Assembly (NCBI GenBank): GCA_934394515.1
Contig: CAKRRU010000056.1
Span: 1 to 15,769 of the forward strand
Origin: an uncultured Acetatifactor sp.
GTDB taxonomy: Bacteria > Bacillota > Clostridia > Lachnospirales > Lachnospiraceae
Length of the DNA stretch: 15,769 nucleotides
Reading direction: 5' to 3'
Part shown: positions 6,268 through 15,017 of the stretch, piece by piece
How the letters are laid out: each line of letters begins with the position of its first letter
Numbering within the stretch: position 1 is the stretch's first letter
The notes under the pieces: model-generated
Seen by the model: the letters and a program-made list of their open reading frames with translations, nothing else
Database searches by the model: none
Told to the model about the DNA's origin: nothing
Program-made: the position numbers and the translations under genes

Positions 6268-7543
6268 CCGTAATATTTACCCGGAACACTCCTCCGTCCG
6301 GTTCTATATCGATCTGTCCGTGGTTACGTTCCACGAGATCTTTCAGTATCTCCAGGCCGTAGCCTTTTCGTCCTTCCTTTCTGGGAGCTGCCACTACTCT
6401 GCTGTTCTCCACACAGATATGAAGATAATCTCCCTTGACCGCTGCTTTTATCGACAAAAAGGCTTCTCCTGTCTTCACCGTCTCCTCAGCTGCCGTAAGT
6501 GCATTTCTGGTCAGGTTGGAGAAAATGCTGCATATGGCAACGGGGTCGAGCTTCAGCTTTTCCGGGATCTCCAGATCGTACTTTAATTCAACACCTTTTT
6601 CCCGGCAGGTCCGCTCCGTTTCCCCCATAATGGCATTAAAGACCGGATCTCCACAGTAGACATACTCCGCTGTGGATGCCACAGCCTCCGTCAGGGTTCC
6701 CAGCATCTTCTCTGCCTTCTCATATTCTCCCTGATGCAGCAGTTCCTGCAGCACCATCTGCTGATTGCGCATATCATGCCTGATCTTGGCGAATTCTTCC
6801 CGTCTTGCTTCGATCTCATGATAATGATTTCTGGCAATTTCCCATGTGCTTTCCACTTCGCCAAGGCGCAGCTTCAATTTCTGCATCTGCTGTTGTCTGA
6901 GCAGTGTATACAGAAGCATTCCGTCCGCTACCGCTCCCAGTGCCGCCGCAAGGAGAATAAATCCCGTATAGACTGACATTTCCAGAAATGTCTGTTGATT
7001 AATTGCCATAATCATAAAAATCTGACTGATGGGAAAGATGCTGAACGTAATCACCACACTAATGTCCTGTGACTCTTTCCCGATAATTTTCTTCCATAAT
7101 ATCAAAAACATTTGAAACGCCACAGCAGACACTGCACACACAAATACAAGAAGCAATACCATAACCGGGGAATAATACGATAATTGTGGAATCTGCTCCA
7201 CATAATTTCCTAATAATCCCAGACAAAGCATCTCCGATAATAGCGCCACCAGATACTCACATATCATAAATATGATTTTCTGCCCGACCGATCCCTTCAA
7301 AAACACGACTGCATAGACGACCGTAATGATGCCAACAGAAAAAAGTGTACCATAACAAATCCAGCCATTCTCATTATATAAAAATTTCACAGTTGCTGCG
7401 GGAAACTGCGCTGCCATAAGTCCGAGCGTCATTACCCCTCTTCCCATTTTTTCGTTGCGCGGTTCAAAAGCGTAACATACCACCATGCAGTCCAGCCAAA
7501 GGTACACCAACCATAAAAAAGCGCATATCGCATAACAGATCAT
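6254..7543 (-). CDS. AgrC-like sensor histidine kinase (GHKL ATPase, HPK10 type)
   Basis: This 429-aa membrane kinase senses a signal through its N-terminal membrane domain and phosphorylates the LytTR regulator encoded upstream. About six to seven hydrophobic segments cover residues 3-215. A coiled coil (QQQMQKLKLRLGEVEST) leads to the phosphoacceptor box KIRHDMRNQ with His256. The ATP-binding domain has the N-box FSNLTRNALTA (Asn343, Asn347) and a glycine box GRKGYGLEIL at 391-400. The layout is that of peptide-sensing HPK10 kinases such as AgrC, but no AgrB/AgrD pair was found nearby, so the ligand is unknown. The ATG at 7541-7543 overlaps the regulator stop as ATGA, so the two are translationally coupled. 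A possible small ORF overlaps its 3' end. Confidence 0.9.
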   Translation of the reverse strand: MICYAICAFLWLVYLWLDCMVVCYAFEPRNEKMGRGVMTLGLMAAQFPAATVKFLYNENGWICYGTLFSVGIITVVYAVVFLKGSVGQKIIFMICEYLVALLSEMLCLGLLGNYVEQIPQLSYYSPVMVLLLVFVCAVSAVAFQMFLILWKKIIGKESQDISVVITFSIFPISQIFMIMAINQQTFLEMSVYTGFILLAAALGAVADGMLLYTLLRQQQMQKLKLRLGEVESTWEIARNHYHEIEARREEFAKIRHDMRNQQMVLQELLHQGEYEKAEKMLGTLTEAVASTAEYVYCGDPVFNAIMGETERTCREKGVELKYDLEIPEKLKLDPVAICSIFSNLTRNALTAAEETVKTGEAFLSIKAAVKGDYLHICVENSRVVAAPRKEGRKGYGLEILKDLVERNHGQIDIEPDGGVFRVNITVENF

Positions 7544-8247
7544 AACATTGCCCTCATAAAGCGAAAATATTTATCCCTGGAAACACTGTATCTGGTCTTG
7601 CTGACCGGCAGTACCGTTCCATCCTGCATCGTTACTTCTTTCATTTCGATCCTACGGATGTACTGCATATTCACTAAAAAGCTTTTATGGATCCGCACAA
7701 AATCTTTACTCAGCTTTTTTTCATAGACATCCAGTTTCTCATATACCGAAATTTCCCCATTCAAAGTATGTATCACGATCTGATGCGCATTGCTCTCCAG
7801 ATAACGGATCTGATTGCTGGGTATTTTTTCCGTGGTACCTCCGTGCTGCAGCACCAGTGCCTCACTTCCGAATATTTTCTCCCTTACCTTGTCCAACAGC
7901 TTTTCCAGGTTTTCTTTCTTCACCGGTTTCACGAGGAATCCGCACAAATTCAGTTTTTCCCAGAAAATCTCCTGGGAAAACTTATCATTGTATGCCGTCA
8001 CAAAAATAAACTGTGTACGGGGACTTTGGCAATTATACTGTGTGGCGTATTGAATGCCGTTTTCCGCATTGCCGTCCCACTCGATATCCATAAAAATCAG
8101 ATCATAGGTCGTACCGTTTTTCTGCGCCTCTGAGAGGTCTTCCAGTTTTCCGTAATATTCGACCCTGCTTATACCCGGATAATCCTTCAACAGCCGTTCC
8201 ATGGCCTCCAGGCAACATTTTTCATCATCACATACTGCTATGTGCAT
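7540..8247 (-). CDS. LytTR-family response regulator
   Basis: This 235-aa regulator has an N-terminal receiver domain with acidic pocket Asp7-Asp8, phosphoacceptor Asp54 in LIFMDIEWDG, Thr84 and Lys107 (FLVKPVKK). The C-terminal LytTR DNA-binding domain (about 132-235) contains IRYLESNAHQIVIHT, LSKDFVRIHKSFLVNMQYI and VPVSKTRY-like LPVSKTRYSV, all typical of AgrA/VirR/LytR proteins. It binds direct repeats in promoters and usually activates peptide, toxin or envelope genes; targets are not visible here. The ATG at 8245-8247 follows AGGAGAGGG. It is the first gene of the pair with the kinase and lies 91 bp after the phosphodiesterase gene on the same strand. Confidence 0.92.
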   Translation of the reverse strand: MHIAVCDDEKCCLEAMERLLKDYPGISRVEYYGKLEDLSEAQKNGTTYDLIFMDIEWDGNAENGIQYATQYNCQSPRTQFIFVTAYNDKFSQEIFWEKLNLCGFLVKPVKKENLEKLLDKVREKIFGSEALVLQHGGTTEKIPSNQIRYLESNAHQIVIHTLNGEISVYEKLDVYEKKLSKDFVRIHKSFLVNMQYIRRIEMKEVTMQDGTVLPVSKTRYSVSRDKYFRFMRAML

Positions 8248-8312
8248 CTATCCCTCTCCTAAGATTTCTGCTTTTCTTCATTTTGCACGTGGTTTTCTCC
8301 CACAGCACATCC

Positions 8313-8326
8313 GGAAGAATTCTTCC
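8313..8326. promoter_or_regulatory. 14-bp perfect palindrome upstream of the LytTR regulator
   Basis: GGAAGAATTCTTCC lies 65 bp before the regulator start. A -35-like TTAACA (8328-8333 region, minus strand) precedes it, with only a weak -10 at 17 bp. It is a candidate operator for this promoter; it is not the direct-repeat type expected for LytTR proteins. Confidence 0.3.
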
Positions 8327-8338
8327 TCTGTTAACTGT

Positions 8339-9178
8339 TTAGTATACACTTGCAAACGCTTTACGGCAAGCATGTTCTCTCAGAAAAGTCTGCAGCAGTC
8401 TTACATCATCTGTGATAACGCCATCCGCACCGCTCCCTACGATCCACGCCATTGCCGCAGAAGAGTTTGCCGTCCATCCGTATACCGACTTTCCCGTATA
8501 ATGAATGGCATCGACCATATCCGTGGTAAGATTTTTACCCTCGATGCTGTAACTGTCGGCATAATCCAGGTCATACTCTGACTCATCCAGATCATGTGCA
8601 ATGTAAACCGTGGATATTCCCGGCTCCAGTTCCTTCACGGTCTGCAAAATCCCCTTATTCATGGAGCCTATGATGCATTCCTCTGTCATATCATATGCGG
8701 CCAGCAGGGAAATTACATTCTCTTCCAGACTTTCCTCCTGACCGGTGCATTTCAGTTCTATCATAAGGCAGATCCTGCCTTTGGCACAGGCAAGCATCTC
8801 TTCCAGTGTGGGGATTCTCTCTCCTCTGTAAGCAGCTGAAAAGTTATCGCCCACCTCAAGTTCCTGCAGCAGATCCGATTCCGCATCCCAGACACACATA
8901 TCTTCTCCCGCGGTACGCTTAAAATTACTGTCGTGCATTACGATCAAAGTTCCGTCAGATAACTGCTGCACATCTATCTCCGCTATGGGTGCTCCGTCCC
9001 TGATTGCCTGTTCCAGTGCGGCAACGGTATTCTCCGGTGCCACTTTCGCCCCTGCGCGATGTGCTACTACGATCACGGGAGTATCTTTTCCGACAGCCTG
9101 TACCTGCGGCAGCACACCAAAGGTCAGAAAATAGAGACAAAGCAGCATACTGATTGCAATTTTTTTGATTATTTTCAT
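8339..9178 (-). CDS. Secreted glycerophosphodiester phosphodiesterase
   Basis: This 279-aa enzyme hydrolyses glycerophosphodiesters to glycerol-3-phosphate and an alcohol. Residues 1-28 are a signal peptide (KIIKK, then a hydrophobic core and a PQVQA cleavage site), so it acts outside the membrane. Catalytic motifs of the GDPD family follow: VVAHRAG (His40, Arg41), PENT with Glu49, EIDVQ (Glu67, Asp69), and LIVMHD (His82). IELKCTG further on supplies the late Glu/Lys pair, and VYGWTANSS and GVITDD match the usual barrel end. The HRAG replaces the common HRG by one residue, which is known in the family. The ATG at 9176-9178 has GGAGG 8 nt upstream; a GTG at 9181 would add one residue. The inverted repeat at 9198-9300 lies immediately upstream, between this gene and the Ca2+ ATPase. 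Confidence 0.9.
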   Translation of the reverse strand: MKIIKKIAISMLLCLYFLTFGVLPQVQAVGKDTPVIVVAHRAGAKVAPENTVAALEQAIRDGAPIAEIDVQQLSDGTLIVMHDSNFKRTAGEDMCVWDAESDLLQELEVGDNFSAAYRGERIPTLEEMLACAKGRICLMIELKCTGQEESLEENVISLLAAYDMTEECIIGSMNKGILQTVKELEPGISTVYIAHDLDESEYDLDYADSYSIEGKNLTTDMVDAIHYTGKSVYGWTANSSAAMAWIVGSGADGVITDDVRLLQTFLREHACRKAFASVY

Positions 9179-9197
9179 CACATTGTCCTCCCATGAA

Positions 9198-9300
9198 AGT
9201 TTATAGTCAGTAACTATTCAGCGCCTTATTCGCACTTTATGAAAAATGCCTTGGCTCTGAATAGTTATTTCAATTTTATTGTAACAATTGACTATAAACT
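9198..9300. repeat. 103-bp nested inverted repeat between ATPase and phosphodiesterase genes
   Basis: The outer arms AGTTTATAGTC (9198-9208) and GACTATAAACT (9290-9300) are perfect 11-bp inverted copies. The inner arms TAACTATTCAG (9211-9221) and CTGAATAGTTA (9257-9267) are another perfect 11 bp, extended by GCC (9223-9225) with GGC (9253-9255). A 22-nt asymmetric stretch lies on the right between inner and outer arms. The motif GGCTCTGAATAGT (9253-9265) matches 441-453 in the purL element at 12 of 13 positions and occupies the same structural place. It is probably a member of a small palindromic repeat family; it has no T-run for a normal terminator. Confidence 0.75.
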
Positions 9301-9316
9301 CCATGCAAGGAGAATG

Positions 9317-12013
9317 TTAACTTTTTGTAAACACTACTCCTACCTCATGTGCCAGCAGCGGGAAGGCCGCAAGCACATTCAATAGCAGCCACTCCTGCCC
9401 TGACAGATGTGAGGTTCCGAAAGCTCTGATCAAAAAGGGAATCTCCGTTACCGCAAATTGAAGTGCAAATCCGATAACGCAGGCTGCCACCATCAGCGGA
9501 TTATCCCACGGGCGCATGGAAAATACGGATTTCTGCACATCCCGCATGCCTACCGCATGATACAACTGGCACATTCCCAATACGGTAAATGCATAAGTCT
9601 GTGATCTGGCCAGTATTCTCTCCTGCCCCAGCAGTTCCCGTACCCTGATAAGATACCCCATGGGCATTTCCGGACAATTCACACTGTCCTTCAACATTTC
9701 ACACGGAAGTACCAGAAACGCCGCAAGCCCGATCCCCGTAATCAATGCCCCATACAGCAGGGTACAAGTCATGCCACCTCTGGCGAACAGACTTTCCGAA
9801 GCTTTTCTGGGAGGACAACGCATCAGACTTTTTCCGTCGTTTTTATCCACGCCGAGTGCCAGTGCCGGAAGGGAATCCGTGATCAGATTGATCCACAGGA
9901 TGTGGCTTGACTTCAGCGGAGAAGCAAGCCCCAACGCCACCGCCACGAACATCGTCATCAATTCTCCCAGATTGGAAGACAAAAGGAAAATAACAGACTT
10001 ACGTATGTTCTCATAAACACCTCTGCCTTCCTCGATTGCTTTCTCAATGGTGGCAAAATTATCATCTGTCAGGATCATATCTGCCGCCTGTCTCGCCACA
10101 TCCGTTCCTGTCCCCATGGCGATTCCGATATCTGCTGTTTTCAGAGAAGGTGCATCATTCACACCGTCTCCTGTCATGGCCACGATCTCTCCATTGTCCT
10201 GCAGCCCTTTTACGATCCGCACCTTCTGTGCAGGAGATACTCTGGCGTACACCCTGATATCTTTGATTTTTCCGGAAAAGGAAGCATCATCCATATGTTG
10301 CAGTTCTTCCCCGGTAATACATTGGCTGCGATGGTCAGCTATCCCCAGCTGCCTTGCTATTGCATATGCAGTATCCACATGGTCACCCGTGATCATCACA
10401 GTAGATACCCCCGCATGGCGAAAAATATCCACTGCCTCTGTCGCCTCCGGTCTGGCGGGATCCCGCATTCCTACCATTCCCAGAAATGTCAACCCTTCTT
10501 CACTTTCCCTGCTGCCTCTTGCCACTGCCAGAGTCCTGAGAGCCAGAGAACTCATAAGTTCCACCGTATCTTCCACCCGCTTCCGATGCGCCGCGGTCAT
10601 CGGTATCTTTTTTCCTTCCCACAGGATATGCGTACAGTGCTGTAAGACTACATCCGGTGCTCCTTTGGTATATGCAAGACACTCTTCCCTGCCGGTTTTT
10701 AACATGGCATTTCTTCTTATCCGGTGACAGGTCGTCATCATTTTCCGTTCTGAGTCAAACGGAAGCTCCGCATATCTGGGGTATTGCTTCTCTAATGTTT
10801 TCTTATGCACACCACAGTTTTCTCCGAAATCCAGTAAAGCCAGTTCTGTAGGATCTCCGATACGATCCTCTCCCCGGAGCGATGCATCATTGCACAATAC
10901 CATTCCCCGGATCATCTCCTGCTTCGTACTGTTCTCTTTGCTTCTGGCTGCCGCGGATCCGGTATTCTCCATGCAGTCATACCACCAGCATTTTTCCACA
11001 GTGAGACGGTTCTGTGTGAGTGTCCCCGTTTTATCGGAGCATACCACGCTGACCGCCCCCAATGTCTCTACCGAGGGAAGCCTGCGTATGATCGTATTTA
11101 CCTTGACCATTCTGGTCACTGACAATGCCAGGCAAATAGTAACCACTGCGGGAAGTCCCTCGGGGACAGCAGCGACAGCAAGGGAAATAGCCACCAGAAG
11201 CATCTCCGGAATATTCCGGTGCTGCAGCACTGCCAGGAGGAACAACGCCACACACAATCCCAGCGATAAGACACTTAGCAGCCGCCCCAGGTCTCCCAGT
11301 CTCTTCTGCAAGGGAGTCATCTCGTCCTCTGTGTCCGTGATCATAGATGCTATTCTGCCGATCTCTGTATCCATGCCCACAGCCGTAACGATCCCTTCTC
11401 CGTGTCCATGTGTCACGATTGTAGACATATATACCATATTGACCCGGTCTCCCAACGGGATCGTCTGTCTGCAATCCGCCAGAAAAAGGGCATCCTTCTC
11501 GACCGGAACAGATTCCCCTGTAATCGCAGATTCTTCTATCTGCAGATTGGCACTACGGGTCAGACGGATATCCGCAGGCACCTGTGCTCCTGTTTCCAGA
11601 TCTACCAGATCTCCCACCACCAGCTCCGCTGCCGGGATTTCCTTCCTGATTCCATCCCTGATCACAATAGTCCTTGGACTCGTCAGCTTTTTCAAGGCCT
11701 CCAGTGCCTTTCTGGCCTTTCCTTCCTGCAGCATTCCAACCAATGCATTAACCAGTACGACTGTACCGATGATTGCTGCATCACTGATCTCCCCCAGGGC
11801 AACAGACACCACGGCTGCGATCAACAATATGTAGATCAGCGGATCTTTCAGCTGCTCTAAAAAAAGCTGAAGTTTTGTCTTCTTTTTTGCAGCCCTCATT
11901 TCATTTCTTCCATTTTGCTGCAGACGACGAAAGGCCTCACCACCGGTAAGGCCCTTCACTGCATCACTTTTCAGTTCAATAACGGTTTCCTGTACATTCT
12001 GTTTTTCGAACAC
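9317..12013 (-). CDS. P-type Ca2+-transporting ATPase (PMCA/PacL type)
   Basis: This membrane pump of about 898 aa uses ATP to export Ca2+ (possibly Mn2+). It has an N-terminal cation-ATPase domain (GLTGGEAFRRLQQNGRNE), TM1-2, the actuator loop with TGES near residue 166, and TM4 with AAVPEGLPAVV, the type II calcium-site motif. The phosphorylation site is CSDKTGTLT near 327, followed by the nucleotide-binding KGAPD, the hinge MITGDH and TGDGVNDAPSLKTADIGIAMG. TM5-6 contain SSNLGEL and WINLITDSLPALALG, supplying the Glu, Asn and Asp ligands. A C-terminal four-helix membrane domain completes it. I favour the GTG at 12011-12013 as start because GGAGG lies 5 nt upstream; a TTG at 12025 would add four residues and overlap that site. 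It follows the chemotaxis gene on the same strand. Confidence 0.92.
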   Translation of the reverse strand: MFEKQNVQETVIELKSDAVKGLTGGEAFRRLQQNGRNEMRAAKKKTKLQLFLEQLKDPLIYILLIAAVVSVALGEISDAAIIGTVVLVNALVGMLQEGKARKALEALKKLTSPRTIVIRDGIRKEIPAAELVVGDLVDLETGAQVPADIRLTRSANLQIEESAITGESVPVEKDALFLADCRQTIPLGDRVNMVYMSTIVTHGHGEGIVTAVGMDTEIGRIASMITDTEDEMTPLQKRLGDLGRLLSVLSLGLCVALFLLAVLQHRNIPEMLLVAISLAVAAVPEGLPAVVTICLALSVTRMVKVNTIIRRLPSVETLGAVSVVCSDKTGTLTQNRLTVEKCWWYDCMENTGSAAARSKENSTKQEMIRGMVLCNDASLRGEDRIGDPTELALLDFGENCGVHKKTLEKQYPRYAELPFDSERKMMTTCHRIRRNAMLKTGREECLAYTKGAPDVVLQHCTHILWEGKKIPMTAAHRKRVEDTVELMSSLALRTLAVARGSRESEEGLTFLGMVGMRDPARPEATEAVDIFRHAGVSTVMITGDHVDTAYAIARQLGIADHRSQCITGEELQHMDDASFSGKIKDIRVYARVSPAQKVRIVKGLQDNGEIVAMTGDGVNDAPSLKTADIGIAMGTGTDVARQAADMILTDDNFATIEKAIEEGRGVYENIRKSVIFLLSSNLGELMTMFVAVALGLASPLKSSHILWINLITDSLPALALGVDKNDGKSLMRCPPRKASESLFARGGMTCTLLYGALITGIGLAAFLVLPCEMLKDSVNCPEMPMGYLIRVRELLGQERILARSQTYAFTVLGMCQLYHAVGMRDVQKSVFSMRPWDNPLMVAACVIGFALQFAVTEIPFLIRAFGTSHLSGQEWLLLNVLAAFPLLAHEVGVVFTKS

Positions 12014-12084
12014 GGCTGCCTCCAATGCTTGTTTCTATGCATTGTATGCCGTATTTTCCAAAATCATTCTCTACAGATACCATC

Positions 12085-14112
12085 TTATTTTTCATCTCTC
12101 AGCCGGAACGCATCTGTCAGTTCATTCATGTTCGTTGCCTGTGCTGATAATTCTTCGCTGGTAGCGGAAGTCTCCTCAGCGGTTGCGGAATTGTTCTGTA
12201 CCACAGTGGATATCTGCTCGATTCCCTGTTCGATCTGCATCATGGCATCTGCCTGTGCATTGGATTCTTCCATGGCCTTCTTAGACTCGTTTGCCAGATC
12301 TTCGATACCCTCTACGACCTTCTGCAGTGCCTCCGCAGTCTTATCCGTGATCTGATTGCCATGCTCGATCTCCTGCAGGGAGGTCTCGATCAGTTCTCTG
12401 GTATGTACTGCGGACTGTGCACTGTCATCCGCCAGTTTTCTGATCTGGTCTGCCACCACTGCAAATCCTCTTCCGGCTTCACCGGCTCTGGCAGCCTCGA
12501 TGGCAGCATTCAGGGACAACAGGTTCGTCTGGGATGCGATATCCTCGATCTCACCGATAATATCGCTGATCTGCTTGGAAGTATCGTTGATACGCTGCAT
12601 GGCATCCGTCAGACCCTTCATTTCCTCGCCACTGGTCTTTGCCTGCTGCTGGTAATCCATTGCTTTCTGATAGGAGCTGCCCAATGCTTTTGCATTCTTC
12701 TCGACGATCTCCGTCACATTCGTGATGGTAGCCTGCAGTTCCTCCACGGAACCGGCCTGATCAGTAGCGCCTTCCGCAAGTCCCTGGGCAGCATCTGCCA
12801 TCTGGTTTGCCCCCAGAGATACCTGTCCCACTGCCGTCTTGATCTCACACAGTGTCTCACTGAGCTTATGGTTCAGCTTACGGATAGATTCCAACAGTCC
12901 CTGGAAGTCTCCCACATAGGCCTCTGCACACCCTGAAGTCAGTGCGAAGTTTCCTTCCGACATTTCTCCCAACAGATAATCCGCATCGCCGATGACCTTC
13001 TGCAGATTGCCGGATAGTGCCGCAGTAGCCTCTGCCAGGATCTGTGTCTCATCCTGCGTCCGGATCACAGGTGCGGGCGTATGCAGATCGCCCTCAGCCA
13101 GCTGACGTATTCTCTCGGTACATTCCGCCACCGGTTCACCGATCGCCTGACCGATCTTTTTTGCTCTGCGCACACTGAAACATACAGCTGCAACACCTAT
13201 TGCTACACCAATGACAATACATACAACGGCAGAACCAAGGAAATCTGTCAATGGTGCATTTACTGCCACGCTCCAGCCATTCGTTCCTTCTATGGGTGCA
13301 TAAGCCTGTATTGTGAAGGTTCCGCCTTTCATATAAGTGCTATATCCGATTTCTCCGGTCATCATCTTCTGCTCTACCCTTGCAATTCCCCGCAAAGATC
13401 TGTCCGTCTGGGACAGTTCAGTGTTGCTCTTCTGCTCCTGGGCAATCGCAGAATCACAGTGTGCAATGGTGATACCTGTTTCTCCCAGCAGATAGCACTC
13501 GGAATTCTTACTGACAGAGACTGCCGCAGCAATATCATTTAAGAATTCCGGATCCGGCACGACGAATACCACGCCGACAATATCACCATTCTTATCTCCG
13601 TCTGCATATACGGGTGCGGAAATGATAATGCTGAGTCTGCCGTCTGTCTTTGCGATCACGGGATCCGATACCACCACCTCTCCCTGCATGGATCTCTTAA
13701 AATAATCACGGTCATTATAATCGGTTCCGTCATAAGCACAGATACCGTTGGAGCCGATCAGCTTGCCTCTGACCATTCCATAAGCTTCCACACGCTGGTT
13801 GATGTACTGCTGCTTCTGCTCCTGGGTAAATACCGGAGAAGACAGCTGGTAGCTGCATCCGAGTTCGGATACGATCGTTGTCGTCACCCGCAGTTCCTCT
13901 TTGATACGGTCTGCAGAGATCTCTGCCACCACCAGCATATCGTCTTCCAGTGTTTTCATGGTACTGGACAGATTCAGGATCACGGTAAGGATGACCAACG
14001 GAATAGTTGCGAACACTACCAGTCTGCTGATCGCCTTCTGCAGACGTTCCCGGATCGTCGTCATGCCGGATGCCTGCTCCTTTGTGCCCTTCTGTGATGC
14101 TTTTGTACTCAT
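12085..14112 (-). CDS. Methyl-accepting chemotaxis protein with dCache sensor and tandem HAMP
   Basis: A 675-aa transmembrane chemoreceptor that signals to CheA/CheW. TM1 is at about 30-48 and TM2 at 291-313. Between them lies a double-Cache-type extracellular sensor ([42 protein letters not shown]); its ligand is unknown. After TM2 come two HAMP-like units, one with LAEGDLHTP near 338 and a second with MSEGNFALT near 384. The long coiled coil follows, with the conserved hairpin tip [20 protein letters not shown] then [19 protein letters not shown] at about 523-561. The C-terminus ends FRLRDEK without a CheR pentapeptide tether. The ATG at 14110-14112 follows GGGGA at short spacing. Its presence implies a motile or formerly motile cell, though no other chemotaxis gene is in the window. 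Confidence 0.93.
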   Translation of the reverse strand: MSTKASQKGTKEQASGMTTIRERLQKAISRLVVFATIPLVILTVILNLSSTMKTLEDDMLVVAEISADRIKEELRVTTTIVSELGCSYQLSSPVFTQEQKQQYINQRVEAYGMVRGKLIGSNGICAYDGTDYNDRDYFKRSMQGEVVVSDPVIAKTDGRLSIIISAPVYADGDKNGDIVGVVFVVPDPEFLNDIAAAVSVSKNSECYLLGETGITIAHCDSAIAQEQKSNTELSQTDRSLRGIARVEQKMMTGEIGYSTYMKGGTFTIQAYAPIEGTNGWSVAVNAPLTDFLGSAVVCIVIGVAIGVAAVCFSVRRAKKIGQAIGEPVAECTERIRQLAEGDLHTPAPVIRTQDETQILAEATAALSGNLQKVIGDADYLLGEMSEGNFALTSGCAEAYVGDFQGLLESIRKLNHKLSETLCEIKTAVGQVSLGANQMADAAQGLAEGATDQAGSVEELQATITNVTEIVEKNAKALGSSYQKAMDYQQQAKTSGEEMKGLTDAMQRINDTSKQISDIIGEIEDIASQTNLLSLNAAIEAARAGEAGRGFAVVADQIRKLADDSAQSAVHTRELIETSLQEIEHGNQITDKTAEALQKVVEGIEDLANESKKAMEESNAQADAMMQIEQGIEQISTVVQNNSATAEETSATSEELSAQATNMNELTDAFRLRDEK

Positions 14113-14269
14113 ATGTCCCCATTTCTGCGCTGCATTTTTATTATATGCTTTATTTTCCTGTACTCTGTGAAGTGACCACTTATCCGGCAGCGCCCGGATA
14201 CCCCATACATTTCTTTCATCCTGGGACGGTGATCTTCTGCTGAGATACTTAATTTAATATGTTCATTTT
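14113..14269 (-). promoter_or_regulatory. 5' leader of the chemotaxis gene
   Basis: About 150 nt lie between the predicted start of transcription and the ATG. It contains a 7-bp hairpin, TATCCGG (14181-14187) with CCGGATA (14194-14200). A 36-codon upstream frame (14219-14109) ends in an ATGA overlap with the receptor start. I found no c-di-GMP riboswitch consensus and no sigma-D (TAAA-N15-GCCGATAT) promoter. Confidence 0.3.
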
Positions 14270-14298
14270 ATTTTACCATGATTCAGAAGAATTTTCTA
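14270..14298 (-). promoter_or_regulatory. Probable sigma-A promoter of the chemotaxis gene
   Basis: On the minus strand TAGAAA (14298-14293) and TAAAAT (14275-14270) are 17 bp apart. The -10 is 5 of 6 and the -35 is 4 of 6; the same TAGAAA -35 occurs before the cNMP-domain gene. Confidence 0.45.
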
Positions 14299-14311
14299 TC
14301 TTTTGAAGCCC

Positions 14312-14351
14312 AAAAAGAGAGTTAATATTCCGTTAAAAATACCAACTCTCT
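14312..14351 (-). terminator. Rho-independent terminator of the CAP-domain lipoprotein gene
   Basis: AGAGAGTT (14316-14323) pairs with AACTCTCT (14344-14351), with further TATT/AATA pairing inside, and on the minus strand the stem runs into TTTTT (14316-14312). It lies about 45 nt past the stop codon of the lipoprotein gene. Confidence 0.8.
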
Positions 14352-14395
14352 CCTGTCATTTATCTCTCTATCCCCTCATGATAGGAAATACCCTG

Positions 14396-14962
14396 TCAAT
14401 AGCCGAACTCCTGTGCAAAATACAACTTGCCGCTCTTCTCATAGACAGCAATGCTGCAAGTGGTAAAATCATCTGCCAGAATGTTGGCTGCGTGTGTAGG
14501 AGATGCCATCCATGCATCTACCACGCTCTGTGCGGAATCATAACCTTTCGCAAGGTTCTCTCCCCACATCAGTTCACTGTTCACGGTATACCAGTCCTTA
14601 CCGTTAGGTCTGGTATGTGAGAACTTTGATGCGGCTTCCGTTGCTCTTACCATGGCACAGGACTCCAGTCCATTGCTCCAGGTAAGTGCAGCAAGACCGT
14701 TGTCTGCTCTCTTGGCATTTACCAGTGCCAATGCATCGGTTGCCATGGTGCGCAGTTCCGTTGCACGGGCAATCTCTTCCTCGCTCATACCTGCTCTCTG
14801 CACAGAACCTGCAAGAGCGATTGCTTCATCATCGAACCACACCGTGCCGTCGTCTGTCGCGGGATCACGGCTGATAGCGGATAATTCAGTGCTCTTACCG
14901 CAGCCTGCCAGACTGAGTACCATGACCACCGTCAGGAGAAGACTCATCCATCTTTTTTTCAT
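14396..14962 (-). CDS. CAP-domain (SCP/PR1-like) lipoprotein
   Basis: This 188-aa protein is exported and lipid-anchored: MKKRWMSLLLTVVMVLSLAG then Cys21 form a lipobox signal peptide (LAGC). A spacer leads to a CAP domain from about residue 70, with LALVNAKRADNGLAALTW, the histidine motif FSHTRPNGKDW, the glutamate motif WGENLAKGYDSAQ, and VDAWMASPTHAANIL followed by YFAQEFGY. His, Glu, Glu and His positions of the CAP cavity are all present. Bacterial CAP proteins are extracellular; their molecular roles are mostly unknown. The ATG at 14960-14962 has GAGGG 7 nt upstream. It lies 55 nt after the stop of the wall-anchored protein on the same strand, with no terminator between, so cotranscription is plausible. 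A good terminator follows it. Confidence 0.9.
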   Translation of the reverse strand: MKKRWMSLLLTVVMVLSLAGCGKSTELSAISRDPATDDGTVWFDDEAIALAGSVQRAGMSEEEIARATELRTMATDALALVNAKRADNGLAALTWSNGLESCAMVRATEAASKFSHTRPNGKDWYTVNSELMWGENLAKGYDSAQSVVDAWMASPTHAANILADDFTTCSIAVYEKSGKLYFAQEFGY

Positions 14963-15017
14963 TTGTTATCCCTCTTCTTTCATTGAATATTTATTAAAAA
15001 TATATGTTCATCCGTTA

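Noticed and set aside
10890..11834. Plus-strand 314-codon open frame
   Set aside because: Antisense to the Ca2+ ATPase, whose catalytic motifs are all in the minus-strand frame.
14113..14269. c-di-GMP riboswitch in the chemoreceptor leader
   Set aside because: Such riboswitches do precede clostridial chemoreceptor genes, but the conserved core was not found; only a simple 7-bp hairpin is visible.
14278..14286. A third copy of the TTCTGAAT repeat motif upstream of the chemoreceptor
   Set aside because: Only eight bases match and there is no inverted partner arm, so this is probably chance.
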